Below are positions 10,401 to 22,908 of a stretch of 64,000 nt of DNA, piece after piece; positions within the stretch are counted from its first letter, which is position 1, and each line of letters opens with the position of its first letter. The stretch covers positions 276,307 through 340,306 of the forward strand of contig JXTB01000123.1 of the NCBI GenBank assembly GCA_002914805.1. The letters run 5' to 3'. The translations under genes were made by a program, and so were the position numbers. The notes below the pieces were generated by a model. It did not search any database and was not told the origin of the DNA. It saw nothing but the letters and a program-made list of their open reading frames with translations. Origin of the DNA: Parasponia andersonii (Eukaryota > Streptophyta > Magnoliopsida > Rosales > Cannabaceae).

Positions 10401-13400
10401 CAGTACTACATATAATATAAATAAACAAGTCACGTTTGGCTAGATATATAAAATTGATTCCTACAAGTACTAAACATAATTTCTCATTATACCTTGGCAT
10501 CCTTGTTTGAGATAAGGATTCCCCTAAATCCTCATTGATGTCCCAGACCATTTTCTGAATCTATGCAATGAGCATTTTTGCCGCATTAGTTGATATACAC
10601 TGATATATTATTGATTGTATATACTCTTTACTTCTAATATGAATAAAATCAACGTTTATTCTTAACCCAGATCTAAAACTGAAAAAAAAATGCAACCTAT
10701 TTTTTTTTTAAGAAAATGTAGTCACAATTATTAAACTGTACAAAAAAAAAAAATGAATTCACTCAGTATATACAATAAATAATGCATTGTTAAAAAATAA
10801 GAGTTCAAACGTTCGACTAATTCCATTGAGCATTCGAGAGCACATCTCGGGTTTTGACCCATAAAACACCTCAGAAAAGGATCGGATTTTAGATCTTAAC
10901 AAAGGAATGGGTGAGACAACAACTCAGCGGCGGACCACCTCTTGCTCTTGCCGGACTCCTTCTACAAGCTCAACATCAATAAATACTAATGCTAACAAAA
11001 ACCAATTACACTCGGCTTATTTGCAAACATACTAATGCTACTGCAGTCTTGAAACTTATTATTGAAAGATAAACTAGATACAAAATACAATCAAATCCCT
11101 CTCGAAACAGACACTAAAATTAATAAATAAATAAATAAAGCATATATCTGCCTCTAAAAGATTCTTCAATGAGAAAACTCAGCTTAAAAATCAAATCCAT
11201 TATGAAAACACTAAAGCTAAAGAGCCCCAAAAACAACATCACATCTGATAGCTTAGATATATCCACAAAGATACAAATTTTCACCAATTTGAAGCCCAGT
11301 GAAATCAACAACTGGAACACCATTTTCTCATCAAGTATAAATTTTAAGTTTCGCTATAAGCCTAAAATTTCATTAAAAATGACTGCAACTAACTAAACCA
11401 GAACAAGTTGAATAGCCTCAAAGAACAATACTGCAAAATCCCTTCAATTAATACAAGACCCATAGAATCCACAATAGTCAATTGCAATCACAAGCTCTAT
11501 AATCTCTAAAACTTAGTGCCGATATCAACTTTGATGATCACTAAAATTGGAAGCAATTTCATTTGAACCAAATAAAACAACAATAATAATGGAGAATGTT
11601 AAAAAAATTCTGAATCCATAAACAAAATTCTGATATTTACTTTTTCATCTTAGAATTAATAGAGGTCATCACAAAACCCAAGCTTACAGAAACTCATCAA
11701 TGGCGGCATATCGTGAAAATCAAAGAAACTATTGTGCAAAAAGAAAACAATGGATGTTGATATTTAGGATAACATAAATTCAAATGAATCAAATACAAAA
11801 AAGCTAATCAAACTCACTGAGAGATCACTTTTATCACTGTTTGTTTCCCAAGAAAATGGTGATGAGAAAGAGTAGTCTTCATTTTCCTTCTCTGGTATTC
11901 TTTGGCAATGAGAGGTTTGAGACCCTGTTCGCTCTTCTTTAATTATCTCACAAGTGTAAAATAGGCATTAAAAAATATGTAAATGGAAAAGGGGCATAAA
12001 AGTTGAATGAATAGAAATGGGATATTTTTTAAAAAAAAAAATTAATAAAGGCATACCACGTAGTTTTCTCTAATAGTATAAAGCCCATTAAGCCCCTTTA
12101 AGACACAGATGTCAGGGCTAACAATGCTTTGTTGAAAAATTGACACACACTACCTGCTTTTATAACTTATTTTCAATATCCGTTTTTACTTTTTCTTTAA
12201 AAAATATCTGTTTTATGGTACACATTTCATACACAAAATATAAGTGGTAAACATTTATAATATAAACTTTTACTAATGCGGTACACGTTTCATGTATAAA
12301 ATATGAACGATATACATTTACAATGCACATATTTGCCATAGTTTATATTTTTTATTATAAATTTGACTTATGGTATATATTTTGAAATACGTGCTAATTT
12401 TTAGTGTAATTTTTATTTATAAAATATATACCATAATATACACTTGATATATGAAATATTTACCGGAATATACATTTTATATGTAAAATACTAGTGATCT
12501 ACGTTTCTAACAAAATGTATATAAAATTGGGTATTAATGAAATAAAATAAAAAGTGAGTATTTATGGAAATATGATTTTAAAAATTAGTATTTATGAATT
12601 GTTTTCGTCTTAGTTGCTTTTGGATTCGGCCCGTTGGAAAGAGGTTCTTAAAGAAATACAGGTTTAACGACTTAATTTATTAGGAAAATTATGGACTACT
12701 TACCTTAAGTAATCTAAATAGTAGCATCAATTACTTTCAACAAATTCTAATTTTGAAGAGTCAACTTGACTAACTATCTCAAATACATCTTGAATTGGCA
12801 AAATTGGAATCTGTCTAAATCAAGTGGTAAAAAGCAGTATTTTTCTAGACAATTCTGCTTTGTCAAAACAAAAATAAGAATTTCTTCAAATTTTGGAATT
12901 GTACTATATAAAATGAAATTTCCTCAACACGGAATAACCATGGCAGCCAACCTTGTTGTCAATGTTTTTTCTTTTATGTAATTGCTGTTAGTATGTTTAT
13001 ATAGACATATATATTTTTTTAATAGGACAGACGATTTTAACCTTAAGTCTTAATATTGGAGATGGTATGAGATTACCAATCAAGCTATATCTACGACCAC
13101 AATTGATGTCAGTATTTAAATTCGCTTAATTTGCATTTGTTTTTTTTTAATAAAATAAAAAAGAATAAAGAATAAAAAAATTCTTTCTTCTTGCCAAGTA
13201 CCAAAGAAGCGACTCCATTAACAAAAATAAATAATTCAATTATAACAAAAAACCGAAACAGCTCATAATCACGTTGGCAAATCTCAACTATAATTAAAAA
13301 AAAAGTGTGGTAGAGATTTTGAATAGTTATTTGTTTTATTCCAATCATTTTGTGTCTTTGGTATTGTAGTAGTTATAATCAATAAAATATCATCGATAAT

Positions 13401-14540
13401 TTGTATTTTCTGCTTGAAATATAATTAAGAATTTGAATAAATAATGTAATCATCTTGTTGATCAGTGTCTTATGCTCTAGGAGGTGCAGACACATCCTGA
13501 ACACAAACCCACAGCCAACACTATCCTAATTAATAATTATGAGTGATTTTTCTATATGATAAAGTTTGGCAACCAGACCATAATCAGAATCCATATATCA
13601 TTTTCCCCCCAGAAAAATATTTGGACAGACTAAATTATATTTGGAGAAGTTAGGATATGCCCATTTACATTGCAGCACTGACTGATAGCGGTGGATTATA
13701 TGTCTCTTTAACTAAATACAATTTCTCCAAGAATATAATCTTGTCGATATATAGGTTTCTAATCTTGGTTCCTTAATTTGGAGATATTTCTGAGCTAGCC
13801 AATGTAAAATAAGACATACCCCTATGATTGTCTATATTTCTATTTCTTAGTTTAATATAAATATTCATTTCATGATTAAATAAACCGGACTGGTTGTTAA
13901 GTGGCATAGCACTAAAGTACTGTTTTGATTTATATGACCTGCATGCTTCCCTGGAGCACAAAAACAGTACGTATGTTTTAGTCAGCAATAAGATGAGCAT
14001 TAATTGATGAGATCAGATTAAGTTACCTTTTAAACAAATTTTGTATGGTCTTTTATTGCCGTGTCCAACCCAATTTTGTAGTCCAGTACTCCAACTAATG
14101 TATATGGATGTGGCATCATGTAGTTTCATAAATCATATGTGTTTTCCCTTTCGAAGGATTATTTTTGGAGCTATATTGACAACCAAGTAAATTTTAGGTA
14201 CCCGTAATCTTCAAAAAAGACTATAAAAATTAAAATTATCCAATCCAAAAAACAAAAGCCCCCCCCCCCCCCCCCTCTTCCTTTTATAATTCTATTTTTC
14301 CTATTCTCTCTACTATCCATGTCTTATCCATCAATCCGTTCTATTAATATATTTCTTTTTTCTTGTTTAGTAGTTGTTTTTACTTTTATTTTTGAATCAA
14401 TAGTTGTTCTCTTGTAGTTAATCGACCTCATTTGTATATCTCTCTATTAAGTATTTTCGCTTTATATATTCAACAATGGCTTCAGGTACTGCTTCCTCTT
14501 GTTTTGGTGAAGAATAGAAAATCTTAAAAAAGATGCATCT
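10401..14540. other. Intergenic stretch, no gene recognised
   Basis: Positions 10840-11960 are a little less AT-rich than the surroundings and might be a minus-strand non-coding transcript or gene relic, but no protein similarity is visible. Positions 12070-12620 resemble a repeat at 30040-30290 (both contain an ACCCGCTTTTT/ACCTGCTTTTA start and many variants of TATACATTT). Positions 12690-12930 belong to the repeat family seen at 1-240. A run of 17 C lies at 14259-14275. Confidence 0.5.
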
Positions 14541-14541
14541 T

Positions 14542-14642
14542 AACGAGAGGCAATTCCACTCAAAAAATGAACGAGAGGTAATTTCACTCAAAAAAAGTAA
14601 ACGAGAGGTAATTTCACTCAAAAAAGTAAACGAGAGGTAATT
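14542..14642. repeat. Minisatellite, about 29-bp unit x4
   Basis: ACGAGAGG followed by a variant of TAATTTCACTCAAAAAA begins at 14543, 14571, 14601 and 14630. Confidence 0.85.
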
Positions 14643-15561
14643 GTATTATGACTTTTTAGGAAATTAAAACATTGAATGTATTGATTAAATACCAAGTATA
14701 TAAAAGCAGACAGAAATTATTTTATGAATTTTTAATTTTTGAAAACTTGCTATCTTCTCCTTTAAATTAAAAAAAGGGGGGGTATCTTCAAACATTAATT
14801 GTTAGCTGGAGTCACATGCAAGCAAGAAAATGAATACAAAAGAGAGATTGAACACAAGACTATTGAGCAAATGAGAAAATAATACTAATTAAAAAAACGT
14901 TTGAAGGTAGAATAATGAAGGGAAACGGGGTGCTTATTTGTCAATTTTTATTAGGATTCTTTTTTATTTTTATGTGTTTTAGTAAATATTTAGTAGGATG
15001 CCTATACGTCATTTTAGAGTGTCAATATAATCCCCTATTTTTGGAAGGAGTGTGTTGGCATGTTTGCCCTGAATTTATCACATTTTTTGTAAATTGCCCC
15101 CGAAAAAATTTCTTAGCAATCCGTTAAATCTAAAAAATTTGCAATTAGAACCAAATTGATCGGAATTATCAAATTGTTGATGGATTTCATCATGTGTTGA
15201 CTACATGCTTCATTTTAGGAGGCTAATCTCGATATTATAGGTACACTCTACTACTTGGAAGAGAAATTCCAGGGTGAGTAAATTGATGGGCCGGGTAGAG
15301 TAATACTCTATTTATATAAATGATGGTGACCTATTTAAAAAATCACAGTTAGTTAAAATCAGTGATATATTAATGTTCGTATATCTTGAATATATATTTT
15401 TGTGCCCTTAATATTATTGAATAGGTTACTGGGGAAATTAACCCAGGTACCTAGTGAGCCTCTCCAGAAAAAAGCCTCAATTTCTCCTCTCTGATAATCA
15501 AGCTTCTCTGGCTTGAATGTTGAATAGGAGAAGATAGTTCTTTCTCCAAAGAAAAAACCAG

Positions 15562-15962
15562 GGCCTTATTCAGTACGAAGGAAAAAAGAAATGAAGGAAA
15601 ATGTAATGAGAGAAAAATGGAGAGAAAGTAAAAATTAGTTATTTGGTTAGAAGGAAAATATGATGGAAAAAAAAATAGGGAGGAAAAAAAAAGTGGACCC
15701 TACTATTTTTTTTTACCAAACTTTTATACCTTTCATCAATAGTAAATTATATATTTACCCTTAAATTTTAAAACAAAATAATTAGTTTAAGTTGTTAAAA
15801 TGGTAATTTCACTAAATCCTCATTTTCCTTTCGTCCCCTGCATACTAAACTTTACCAACCGAGAAGTTTAGTATTTTTCATCCCATTACTCTTATGTTTC
15901 TTTTTCTCACACTTCTTCCTTTCTTCTATTTTTTTTCCCCTTCCTACCAAACATAAGTTAAT
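15562..15962. mobile_element. Possible degenerate foldback MITE
   Basis: The left half is purine-rich (GAAGGAAAAAAGAAATGAAGG; TTTGGTTAGAAGGAAAATAT) and the right half is pyrimidine-rich, with an end whose reverse complement reads TATGTTTGGTAGGAAGGGGA. This pattern suits a worn hAT-type MITE, but the ends are poorly matched and no target duplication was found. Confidence 0.35.
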
Positions 15963-16065
15963 CTGAAAATATTGAACTTCATTTTTTTCATATTCACGCT
16001 CAAAAAGTTTTTTTTTTCCCAATTTATTGGGTTTTCAGTTAGGATTTATTTCTAAAATTGTTGAG

Positions 16066-16601
16066 TGTATTAGGAGATCGGCTTTGCGGAAGCGATAATA
16101 CAGCTAAAATACGAGTTGAGAAAATTTGAGTAAAATAAAATAAATAAGACACACAAAATAATTAATGTGGTTCACCCAATTTAAGCTACGTCCACGGACA
16201 AGACTATGAAGAATTTCACTATGAAGAAGAGATTACAACTCACTTCTCTCTAAATACAAGGAGAGAACAAATGAATCTCTTTCTCTCTCTTGAAATAGGA
16301 GAAAACAATCTCTGTAAATAATTTAGGAGAAAATGAGTGGGATACTAAGAGGAATTCCTAGGCTTGATTTTCTCTTAAAAAGGAAAAGGATTTAGAATGG
16401 GATACAAAATAAGTGATGAAGCCCTCCGTATTTATAGAACTTAAAAGGTGGTGTGAACACCATCTTTTACTATTGCTATTACGGCTGTTCTTTTCACTAT
16501 TCCTATTGCGGCTGCCTTTTTTACTATTCCTATTGCGGCTTCCCTTTTTACTATTCCTATTGCGGCTGGTTGGTGAGATGCAATTATTGATTTGTTCAAC
16601 A
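16066..16601 (-). repeat. 3' LTR of the copia element
   Basis: 536 bp, TG...CA ends. It contains a TATA box (TATAAATA on the minus strand at 16429-16436) and four copies of a 27-bp repeat at 16464-16569. It is paired with the LTR at 20753-21342. Confidence 0.9.
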
Positions 16602-16616
16602 TTCTCCCACTTGAAG
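16602..16616 (-). other. Polypurine tract of the copia element
   Basis: Minus strand reads CTTCAAGTGGGAGAA directly before the 3' LTR; AAGTGGGAGA is the form usual in plant copia elements. Confidence 0.85.
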
Positions 16617-16722
16617 ACTTGATTTTAATCATGTCTTCACACTTGATGAATCTCTACTTTCTTCCCTTATCAATTCTTCATGCTGCTTATATTTCTGCTA
16701 GGCCAAATAAGGATCTACACCA

Positions 16723-17031
16723 TTAGTACTTGTTAGTGTTGATTAGTTTGGTTAAAGCATCTGCTAGGTTCTCCTTTTTGTGAATCTTTTTCATGTCCAT
16801 ACTTCCATCTTCTACTACTTCTCGAATAAAGTAATATTGAACGCCAATGTACTTTGTCTTGGAATGAAAGGCTGGATTTCTTGCAATGTGCAAGGTACTC
16901 TGACTGTCACAAAATAGAGGAATCTTTTCTTGTTTGTGCCTGAGCTCCTCCAATAACCTTTGAATCCAAATAGCCTCTTTACAAGTTTGTGTAGCTGCCA
17001 TGTATTCTGCTTCTGTTATAGATAAAGCCAC
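16723..17031 (-). pseudogene. copia RNase H
   Basis: Contains ALSITEAEYMAATQTCKEAIW, CDSQSTLHIARNP and HSKTKYIGVQYYFIRE, the standard copia RNase H C-terminal half, ending in NLADALTKLI. It is separated from RT by a TGA at the position of the Trp in the usual SWQSKLQ context. Confidence 0.9.
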
Positions 17032-17052
17032 AATAGTTTGCAGTTTCGAAAC

Positions 17053-18147
17053 TCAGCTTACAGCTCCTTTTGCAAGAGTAAACACATAGCCTATAATAGA
17101 TTTTCGTTTGTCAAGATCATCCGCAAAATCTGAATCAACATATCCTCTGACAGTAAATTCTTGTCCTCCGTAACATAATGCAGCATCTGAGGTTCCTTTG
17201 ATGTATTTTAGAATTCTCTTCACAGCATTCCAATGCTCTCCACCAGGATTCGCCATATATCGACTAACCGCTCCCACTGCTTGTGCAATGTCTGGTCTTG
17301 TACATATCATAGTGAATATTAGGCTTCCCACTGTTGATGCATACAGTACTCGAGACATCTCTATCCTCTCTGCTTCATTGCTAGGATACATCCCAGAGGA
17401 TAACTTGAAGTTAACAGGAAGTATGGTAGAAATCAGCTTACAATCTTGTATATTGAAGCGGCGCAAGATTTTCTTCAAATAATTCTTCTAAAAAAGCTGA
17501 ATCTTCCTGTTACCTCTGTCTTAGTGAATTTGCATCCCTAGAATCTTGTTTGCTGGTCCCAAGTCCTTCATATCAAATTTCTTAGCTAACTGTGCCTTCA
17601 ATTCTTGGATTCTGCCTTTGTTGGAGCCCCCTACTAACATGTCATCCACGTACAACAATAAGATAATGAAATCACTATCTTCATCAAACCTCCTGAAGTA
17701 TGTGCAGTGGTCTGAACTAAGTCTGTTGTGCCCAAGGCTTATGATGAAGGAATCAAATCTCTTATACCAATACCTCGGCGCCTGTTTGAGACCGTATAGA
17801 GATTTGTTCAACCTGCAAACCAAGTTCTCCTTGCCTGTTTCAGCAAAACCTTCTAGTTGGAGCATATAAATATCTTCTTCAAGTTCTCCAAGAAGAAAAG
17901 TAGTTTTCACATCTTGCTACTCTAGATATAGGTCAAACGTAGCACACATCGCCAGAACTACTCTAACTGTTGTCAGTCGAACTACAGGTGAAAATATCTC
18001 ATTGAAGTCAATACATTCTTTCTGAGCATATCCTTTTACCACCAATCTCGCACGATACCGCTCTACTTGATCATTGCTATCATGCTTGATCTTGTAGACC
18101 CATTTGTTGCTAATAGCCTTCCTTCTTTGTGGTAGCGAAACAAGATC
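17053..18147 (-). pseudogene. copia reverse transcriptase
   Basis: From the N-terminal part (KWVYKIKHDSNDQVERYRAR near 18060-18110) through SLYGLKQAPRYWYKRFD to the catalytic YVDDMLVGG motif near 17640, then PDIAQAVGAVSRYMANPG and the SRVLYASTVGSLIF region. Stops break the frame near 18148, 17913, 17521 and 17488. Open parts are 17521-17910 and 17053-17478. The catalytic Asp pair is intact. Confidence 0.9.
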
Positions 18148-18696
18148 TCATGTCTTGTTTTTGTGAAGGGCTTCAATCTCTTCTTGCATTACTATCATCC
18201 ATAGGGATACATCCGGGCTTTTGGTAGCCTCATGAAAAGTTGTTGGCTCTCCATCCTCTGTTAGAAGACAGTATGCAATATTGCTCTCAGTGATATAATC
18301 CGAGTGCCATACCGGTGTTCTTTTCTCACGAGTTGATCGACGAATTTCAGAAGCCTTTTCCTCGACTGGTTCTTCTACTTCGTACTCTGGTGCTAGTTCA
18401 GAAGAATCTGAACCTTCAGTATTCTTTTCTACCTGAACTGTAGTAGTTTCTGGTCTGCTATCATCTCCCTTCTCTTGCAGTTTATTCTCTGTAAATATCA
18501 CATCTCTGCTGATAACAACCTTATGGGCAGTGGGATCCCATAAGCGATATCCCTTGACTCCATCAGCATATTCTAAGAGTACACACCTTCTAGACGTTAA
18601 ATCCAATTTTGTGATTTCTTGAGTGTTGTACATCACGTACACAGAACATCCAAACATATGTAAGCGAGAATAATCAGCTAGCTTACCAGTCCACAT
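18148..18696 (-). pseudogene. copia integrase C-terminus and linker to RT
   Basis: Contains LHMFGCSVYVMYN, the ADGVKGYRLWDP stretch usual after the integrase core, VVISRDVIFTE and an acidic linker, then WMIVMQEEIEALHKNKT leading into RT. It is in a different frame from the integrase core, so at least one further indel lies between them. The TGA after HKNKT stands where the family has Trp. Confidence 0.85.
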
Positions 18697-18719
18697 CTCT
18701 ATCGGTGTCTTCAGATCAA

Positions 18720-19300
18720 TCGATCAATTACTGTTGATAGAGATCGATTAATCACATAACAGGCAGTTTTGACTGTTTCTGCCCAGAATGTCTTGGGTAG
18801 ACCTGCAGCTTTCAATATTGCTCTTGTTTTTTACAACATGGTTCTGTTCATCTACTCTGCCACTCCATTTTGTTGAGGAGTGTACGCTACTGTGAATTGC
18901 CTCTTAATACCTTCTTGTTGACAGAAGTTATTAAATTCATCACTTTTATATTCTCCTCCATTGTCCGTCCTTAAATACTTGATCTTTTCTCTAGATTCAA
19001 TCTCTATCCGTGCTTTGAATATTTTGAAGACTGAAAACACATCTGCCTTCCTCTTGATAGGATACACCCAACATCTCCTGGAGTGATCATCAATAAAAGA
19101 TACAAAGTATCTAGCTCCTCCTAGTGACATTACCGGTACTTGCCAAACATCAGAGTGAACTAAGTCTAGAATTTTTTAACTTCTAGAACTGGATGTGCAA
19201 AACTTTAATTTATGCTACATGCTTGTGACACAATGTTCACAAAAAGGTAAAGATACTTTTGTGAGAGCAGGAAGCAACCTCCGTTCAGAGAGAATCTTCA
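18720..19300 (-). pseudogene. copia integrase core
   Basis: The best open part (18852-19130) shows the catalytic D,D,E signature: FIDDHSRRCWVYP, LRTDNGGEY and TPQQNGVAE. A stop follows the last motif directly, and the upstream zinc-binding part (FCEHCV near 19220) is separated by another stop. The catalytic residues remain but the chain is broken. Confidence 0.88.
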
Positions 19301-19334
19301 AGCATCGTTCCGATATATAGCCAAGCTTACGATG

Positions 19335-19928
19335 TCACATCATCGTTGATTGTTCTCCGAAATTTGTTGAAGCAACTGATGCATCCGCTTCCATCAATGT
19401 ATTTCCTTTAAGCATGTATAGATTCACAGCAATTTTCTCCGCCTTCATTACGATAAGTGCACCCTTCATAATCTTTATGATCCCATTCTCGACACGAGTT
19501 TTGCAACCAAGGTTATCTAATTGTCCCAAAAACAATAGATTTTTCTTCAGGCACTTCACATGTCGCACCTCTTGAATAGTACGAATAGTGTCATCGTACA
19601 TCTTTATCTTGATAGTACCAATCCCAGCGATCTCTAAGGCATGATCGTTACCCATGAATACAGATCCTTCAGAGACAGGTTCATATGTGTGAAACCATTC
19701 TCTGTGAGAAGTCATGTGCCATGTTGCTCCCGAATCCACTAACCAAACATCAGTGAGCTGCCGTCTGTCCTTAAAAATTGTTGCTACTTCACTATACAGG
19801 ATTTCTCCATCATCTGAAGTATTTGTAATATTCCCCTGAGCATTTGATGACTCAGGGGTCCTTTTCTCTGGAATCTCCATTCTTCTTGAGTTGCCAACAC
19901 TCCCTTTTGACATGCCATTTCTTGCCAC
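19335..19928 (-). pseudogene. copia protease and start of pre-integrase region
   Basis: The frame shifted relative to gag contains the aspartic protease motif VDSGATWHM within WLVDSGATWHMTSHREWF, followed by HALEIAGIGTIKIKMYD and HVKCLKKNLLFLGQLD, the usual order in copia pol. It ends at a stop near 19335. It lacks a start codon of its own in the normal polyprotein and is here cut off from gag by the frameshift. Confidence 0.88.
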
Positions 19929-20619
19929 AGTGATAACACTTGATATTATTCTTACTTCTTAACTTTGATCTACTATGACTCTGACTCCCACTGGGGCCAC
20001 GTTCTGTTGATCTCCCTCTCATTGTCAAAGCCTTTACTTGCTGTGAACTTTCTAATCTGTCTTCCTTATTCTTACGCCGATTTTCTTCTTCGAGAACAGC
20101 AGCTGTAAGATCGTTAAAAACTAGAGTTATAGTATTGTTGGTCACATTTATGATGAGTTGATCATAAGAATCAGGTAGACTCTGAAGTAAGATTTTTGCA
20201 CGTTCATTATCCTCTATTTTATACTCAATTGTTGTGAGCTGTGAGAATAAAGTATCGAAGGTGTTGATATGATCGGTCACCGTTGTTAATTCTGCCACCC
20301 GAAAGGTATAAAGCCTTCTCTTTAAGAAAATTTTGTTATGAAGTGACTTGGCTTGATACAACTTTGTCAGTGTATCCCATATCTCCTTGGCTGACTTCTT
20401 CTCCTCAATGCTTGACAGGACTCCATCTGCTAGTGCCAGATGTAAGTTAGCGACAGTATTGCTATCCATCTCGTCCCACCTTTTATCATCAGTAATCTCA
20501 GTAGGCCTTTCCCTAATTGTTGCTAGGTAATTATCTTTTCTCAAAATTTCCTTTATCTTCATTTTCCACAAAGAGAAATTGTTCCCATTAAACTTCTCAA
20601 TATCGAATTTTGCCGCCAT
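19852..20619 (-). pseudogene. copia gag (capsid/nucleocapsid)
   Basis: A 255-codon open frame starting MAAKFDIEKFNGNNF, with the gag body typical of the Tnt1 group (LWKMKIKEIL near 18-27; LLQSLPDSYDQLI near 144-156). A CCHC zinc knuckle, CYHCGKKWHVKREC, lies near residue 230; its four metal ligands are intact, but Trp replaces the usual Gly before His. The frame ends at a TGA just after DSREKDP, while the protease frame continues in another register from the same point. In this superfamily gag and pol are normally one frame, so a one-base indel near 19855 is the likely cause. Gag alone could still be translated. Confidence 0.9.
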
Positions 20620-20733
20620 TTTTGTTCACCATGATTTGTTCAGTTACCACCGTTTCACTATACGTGAACAGTACCGTATATGTGAATAATACTGTATATG
20701 TGAATAGTATTCTATACGTGAACAGTACTCTAA

Positions 20734-20751
20734 CCAATGGCTCTGATACCA
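20734..20751 (-). other. Primer-binding site (initiator tRNA-Met) of the copia element
   Basis: Minus strand reads TGGTATCAGAGCCATTGG one base after the LTR end. TGGTATCAGAGC is the standard complement of the 3' end of plant initiator methionine tRNA. Confidence 0.92.
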
Positions 20752-20752
20752 C

Positions 20753-21342
20753 TGTTAGGAGATCGGCTTTGCGGAAGCGATAATACAGCTAAAATACGAG
20801 TTGAGAAAATTTGGGTAAAATAAAATAAATAAGGCACACAAAAGAATTAACGTGGTTCACCCAACTTAGGCTACGTCTACGGACAAAGCTGTGAAGAATT
20901 TCACTATGAAGAAGAGATTACAACTCACTACTCTCTAAATACAAGGAGAAAACAAATGAATCTCTCTTTCTCTCTCTTGAAATAGGAGAAAACATCCCTC
21001 TAAACAATTTAGGAGAAAACGAGTGGGATACGAAGAAGAATTCCTAGGCTTGAATTCTCTCTTAGAAAGGAAAAGGATTTAGAATGGGATACAAAACAAG
21101 TGATGAAGTCCTCCGTATTTATAGAACTTAAAAGATGGTATGAACACAATCTTTTACTATTGCTCTATTACGGCTGCTCTTTTCACTATTCATATTGCGG
21201 TTGCTTTTTTTACTATTCCTTTTGCGGCTTCTCTTTTTACTATTCCTATTGCAGCTGCTTTTTTACTATTCTTATTGCGCCTGTTTTTTTACTGTTTCTA
21301 TTGCGGCTGATTGGTGAAGTACAATTATTGATTTGTTTAACA
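20753..21342 (-). repeat. 5' LTR of the copia element
   Basis: 590 bp, TG...CA ends. The TATA box TATAAATA is at 21116-21123 on the minus strand. Upstream of it, in U3, lie six copies of the 27-bp repeat (21151-21310), two more than in the 3' LTR; this accounts for the 54-bp length difference. Confidence 0.92.
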
Positions 21343-22389
21343 GAGCGGGCCTTCTCTATGATTTCTAACATTGATTTAGTTTTTTCGTCAAGATGCTTTC
21401 TCTAAAATTTTTGAGAATGTATTATCTAATTTTCGGATTATTTTGATATTGGTTTTGTTTAATTATTTTTTTGTGGTTTTCTTTTACGTGGTACTGGGTT
21501 TTGAGATAGGAATCAGGGCTTTTTCTCTAAGTTTTTAAATGACTACATACACTTTATGTTGTCAGGTTTGTTGATAAGTTCAATATTCGGGAAATTTTTT
21601 TTTTTTCAGAATGTAGAATTAGTTAAAAATGAAGCATTTACTTAGTGGATGAGGACGAAGCACTTCATTCTATTCAGTTTCCCCATAACCATATCCCTAA
21701 ATCACTTTTGGTAATTTTTTTAAAAAAAATAGGTTTAAATAATAACTTTCTTTTTACAAAGAAAAAAAAATAATTCGCAAGTCAAATTTCTGACTTAATA
21801 TTCAATTCTCACTCCATATCAATGAATCAAATCACTTTTGGACTTTGGCATTGATTTCCACCCAAATACCAAAATAATTAATAAGTTTTATTACCCTCCT
21901 AAAAAGTAAAAAGAAGCAGATGATCTACGTCTGCTGAAATCTGTCATTAATTCGACAGTTGTTCTCAATTTGGCTCTAATGGAAACAGTTTTAGAAATTA
22001 AAAGATTTAATTCCTAAGAAATTGTTTTCAACTATTAGTTTGCCAAAATGCGATAAATTCAAGGGCAAACAGGCAAAAAAATCCTTTTTTTTTCATTAAT
22101 ATTGCATTAGTTTCGGCTTCTTTTTATGTTTTGTTTTTCTTTTTTGCTTATTCTGAAGCAGCTTCTGAATATAATTAATTAGACATAGAATTTGAGGGGG
22201 GAAAAAAATAGACCAATACCACTGATTACACCAAATTAACCGGGAATTCTTTTTTTTGAAAATAATTAACTAGAAATTTAATTAGATATAGTCTTTTTTT
22301 TTTCCCAAGAAGGAGAAGTAAGGCTTGTACATAATCAGCGATGATTAAAGAAGAATAATAAAGAGAGTAACCTACATTGGCCACGTTTA

Positions 22390-22590
22390 TTAGTCTGATA
22401 AAAGGAACGAGTGAAAAGAGACTGAAGTTAAATAACAAATATTGTTACTCTAATAAAAAGAATGAGTAAAAAGAGACTCAAGTTGAATAAGAAATAATGG
22501 AATTGTTACTCTAATAAAAGAAATGAGTGAAAAGAGACTGATGTTGAATAAGAAATAATAAATAAGTGAAAAGAAAATGAAGTTAAATAA
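22390..22590. repeat. Minisatellite, about 61-bp unit, 3-4 copies
   Basis: TTGTTACTCTAATAAAA at 22442 and 22503, each followed by GAGTGAAAAGAGACTGA variants, with degenerate copies before (22395) and after (22563). Confidence 0.85.
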
Positions 22591-22908
22591 AAAAACAATG
22601 AGACAATGAGTGTGAGGAATGTACACATGCCCTTTTGGCAACTCAATCGGCAATTCTAATATTATTTGCGCTTTTAACAATTAATAAATCATAATTTATA
22701 CATTAAAAATCTTCCAAAGAAAAAACAAACATATACATTAAAAATCATGGTTGCGCCAGGGATATAGCTAGAGACCAAAAAAAAAAGAAAGATAGATTGA
22801 TGAGGGGGAAAATACTGAATCATAGTTAAGGAATCATTTATTATGAAAATAGGTGGTAGTAGAAATTTTCGTGTATTTATTAATTCTATAAAATTTTAAT
22901 ATTTTGTC

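Larger units (their letters stand above)
16066..21342 (-). mobile_element. Ty1/copia LTR retrotransposon, Tnt1/Tork type, full-length but inactivated
   Basis: A 5.28-kb element reading on the minus strand: 5' LTR 20753-21342, primer-binding site, gag, protease, integrase, RT, RNase H, polypurine tract, 3' LTR 16066-16601. The domain order (integrase before RT) defines the copia superfamily. LTR identity over the first 200 bases is about 93-94% by eye, so the insertion is not recent. There is a frameshift after gag and several in-frame stops, so no intact polyprotein can be made. No clean 5-bp target duplication was found (TTGAG on the left, GAGCG on the right). Confidence 0.92.

Noticed and set aside
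16050..16070. TCTAAAATT.TTGAG similarity on both sides of the copia element (also near 21400) as a long target duplication
   Set aside because: The right-hand match lies about 60 bp outside the LTR end and contains mismatches; copia elements make 5-bp duplications.
16441..16632. Minus-strand open frame with repeated AIGIVK peptide
   Set aside because: It is the 27-bp LTR repeat read in one frame, not a gene.
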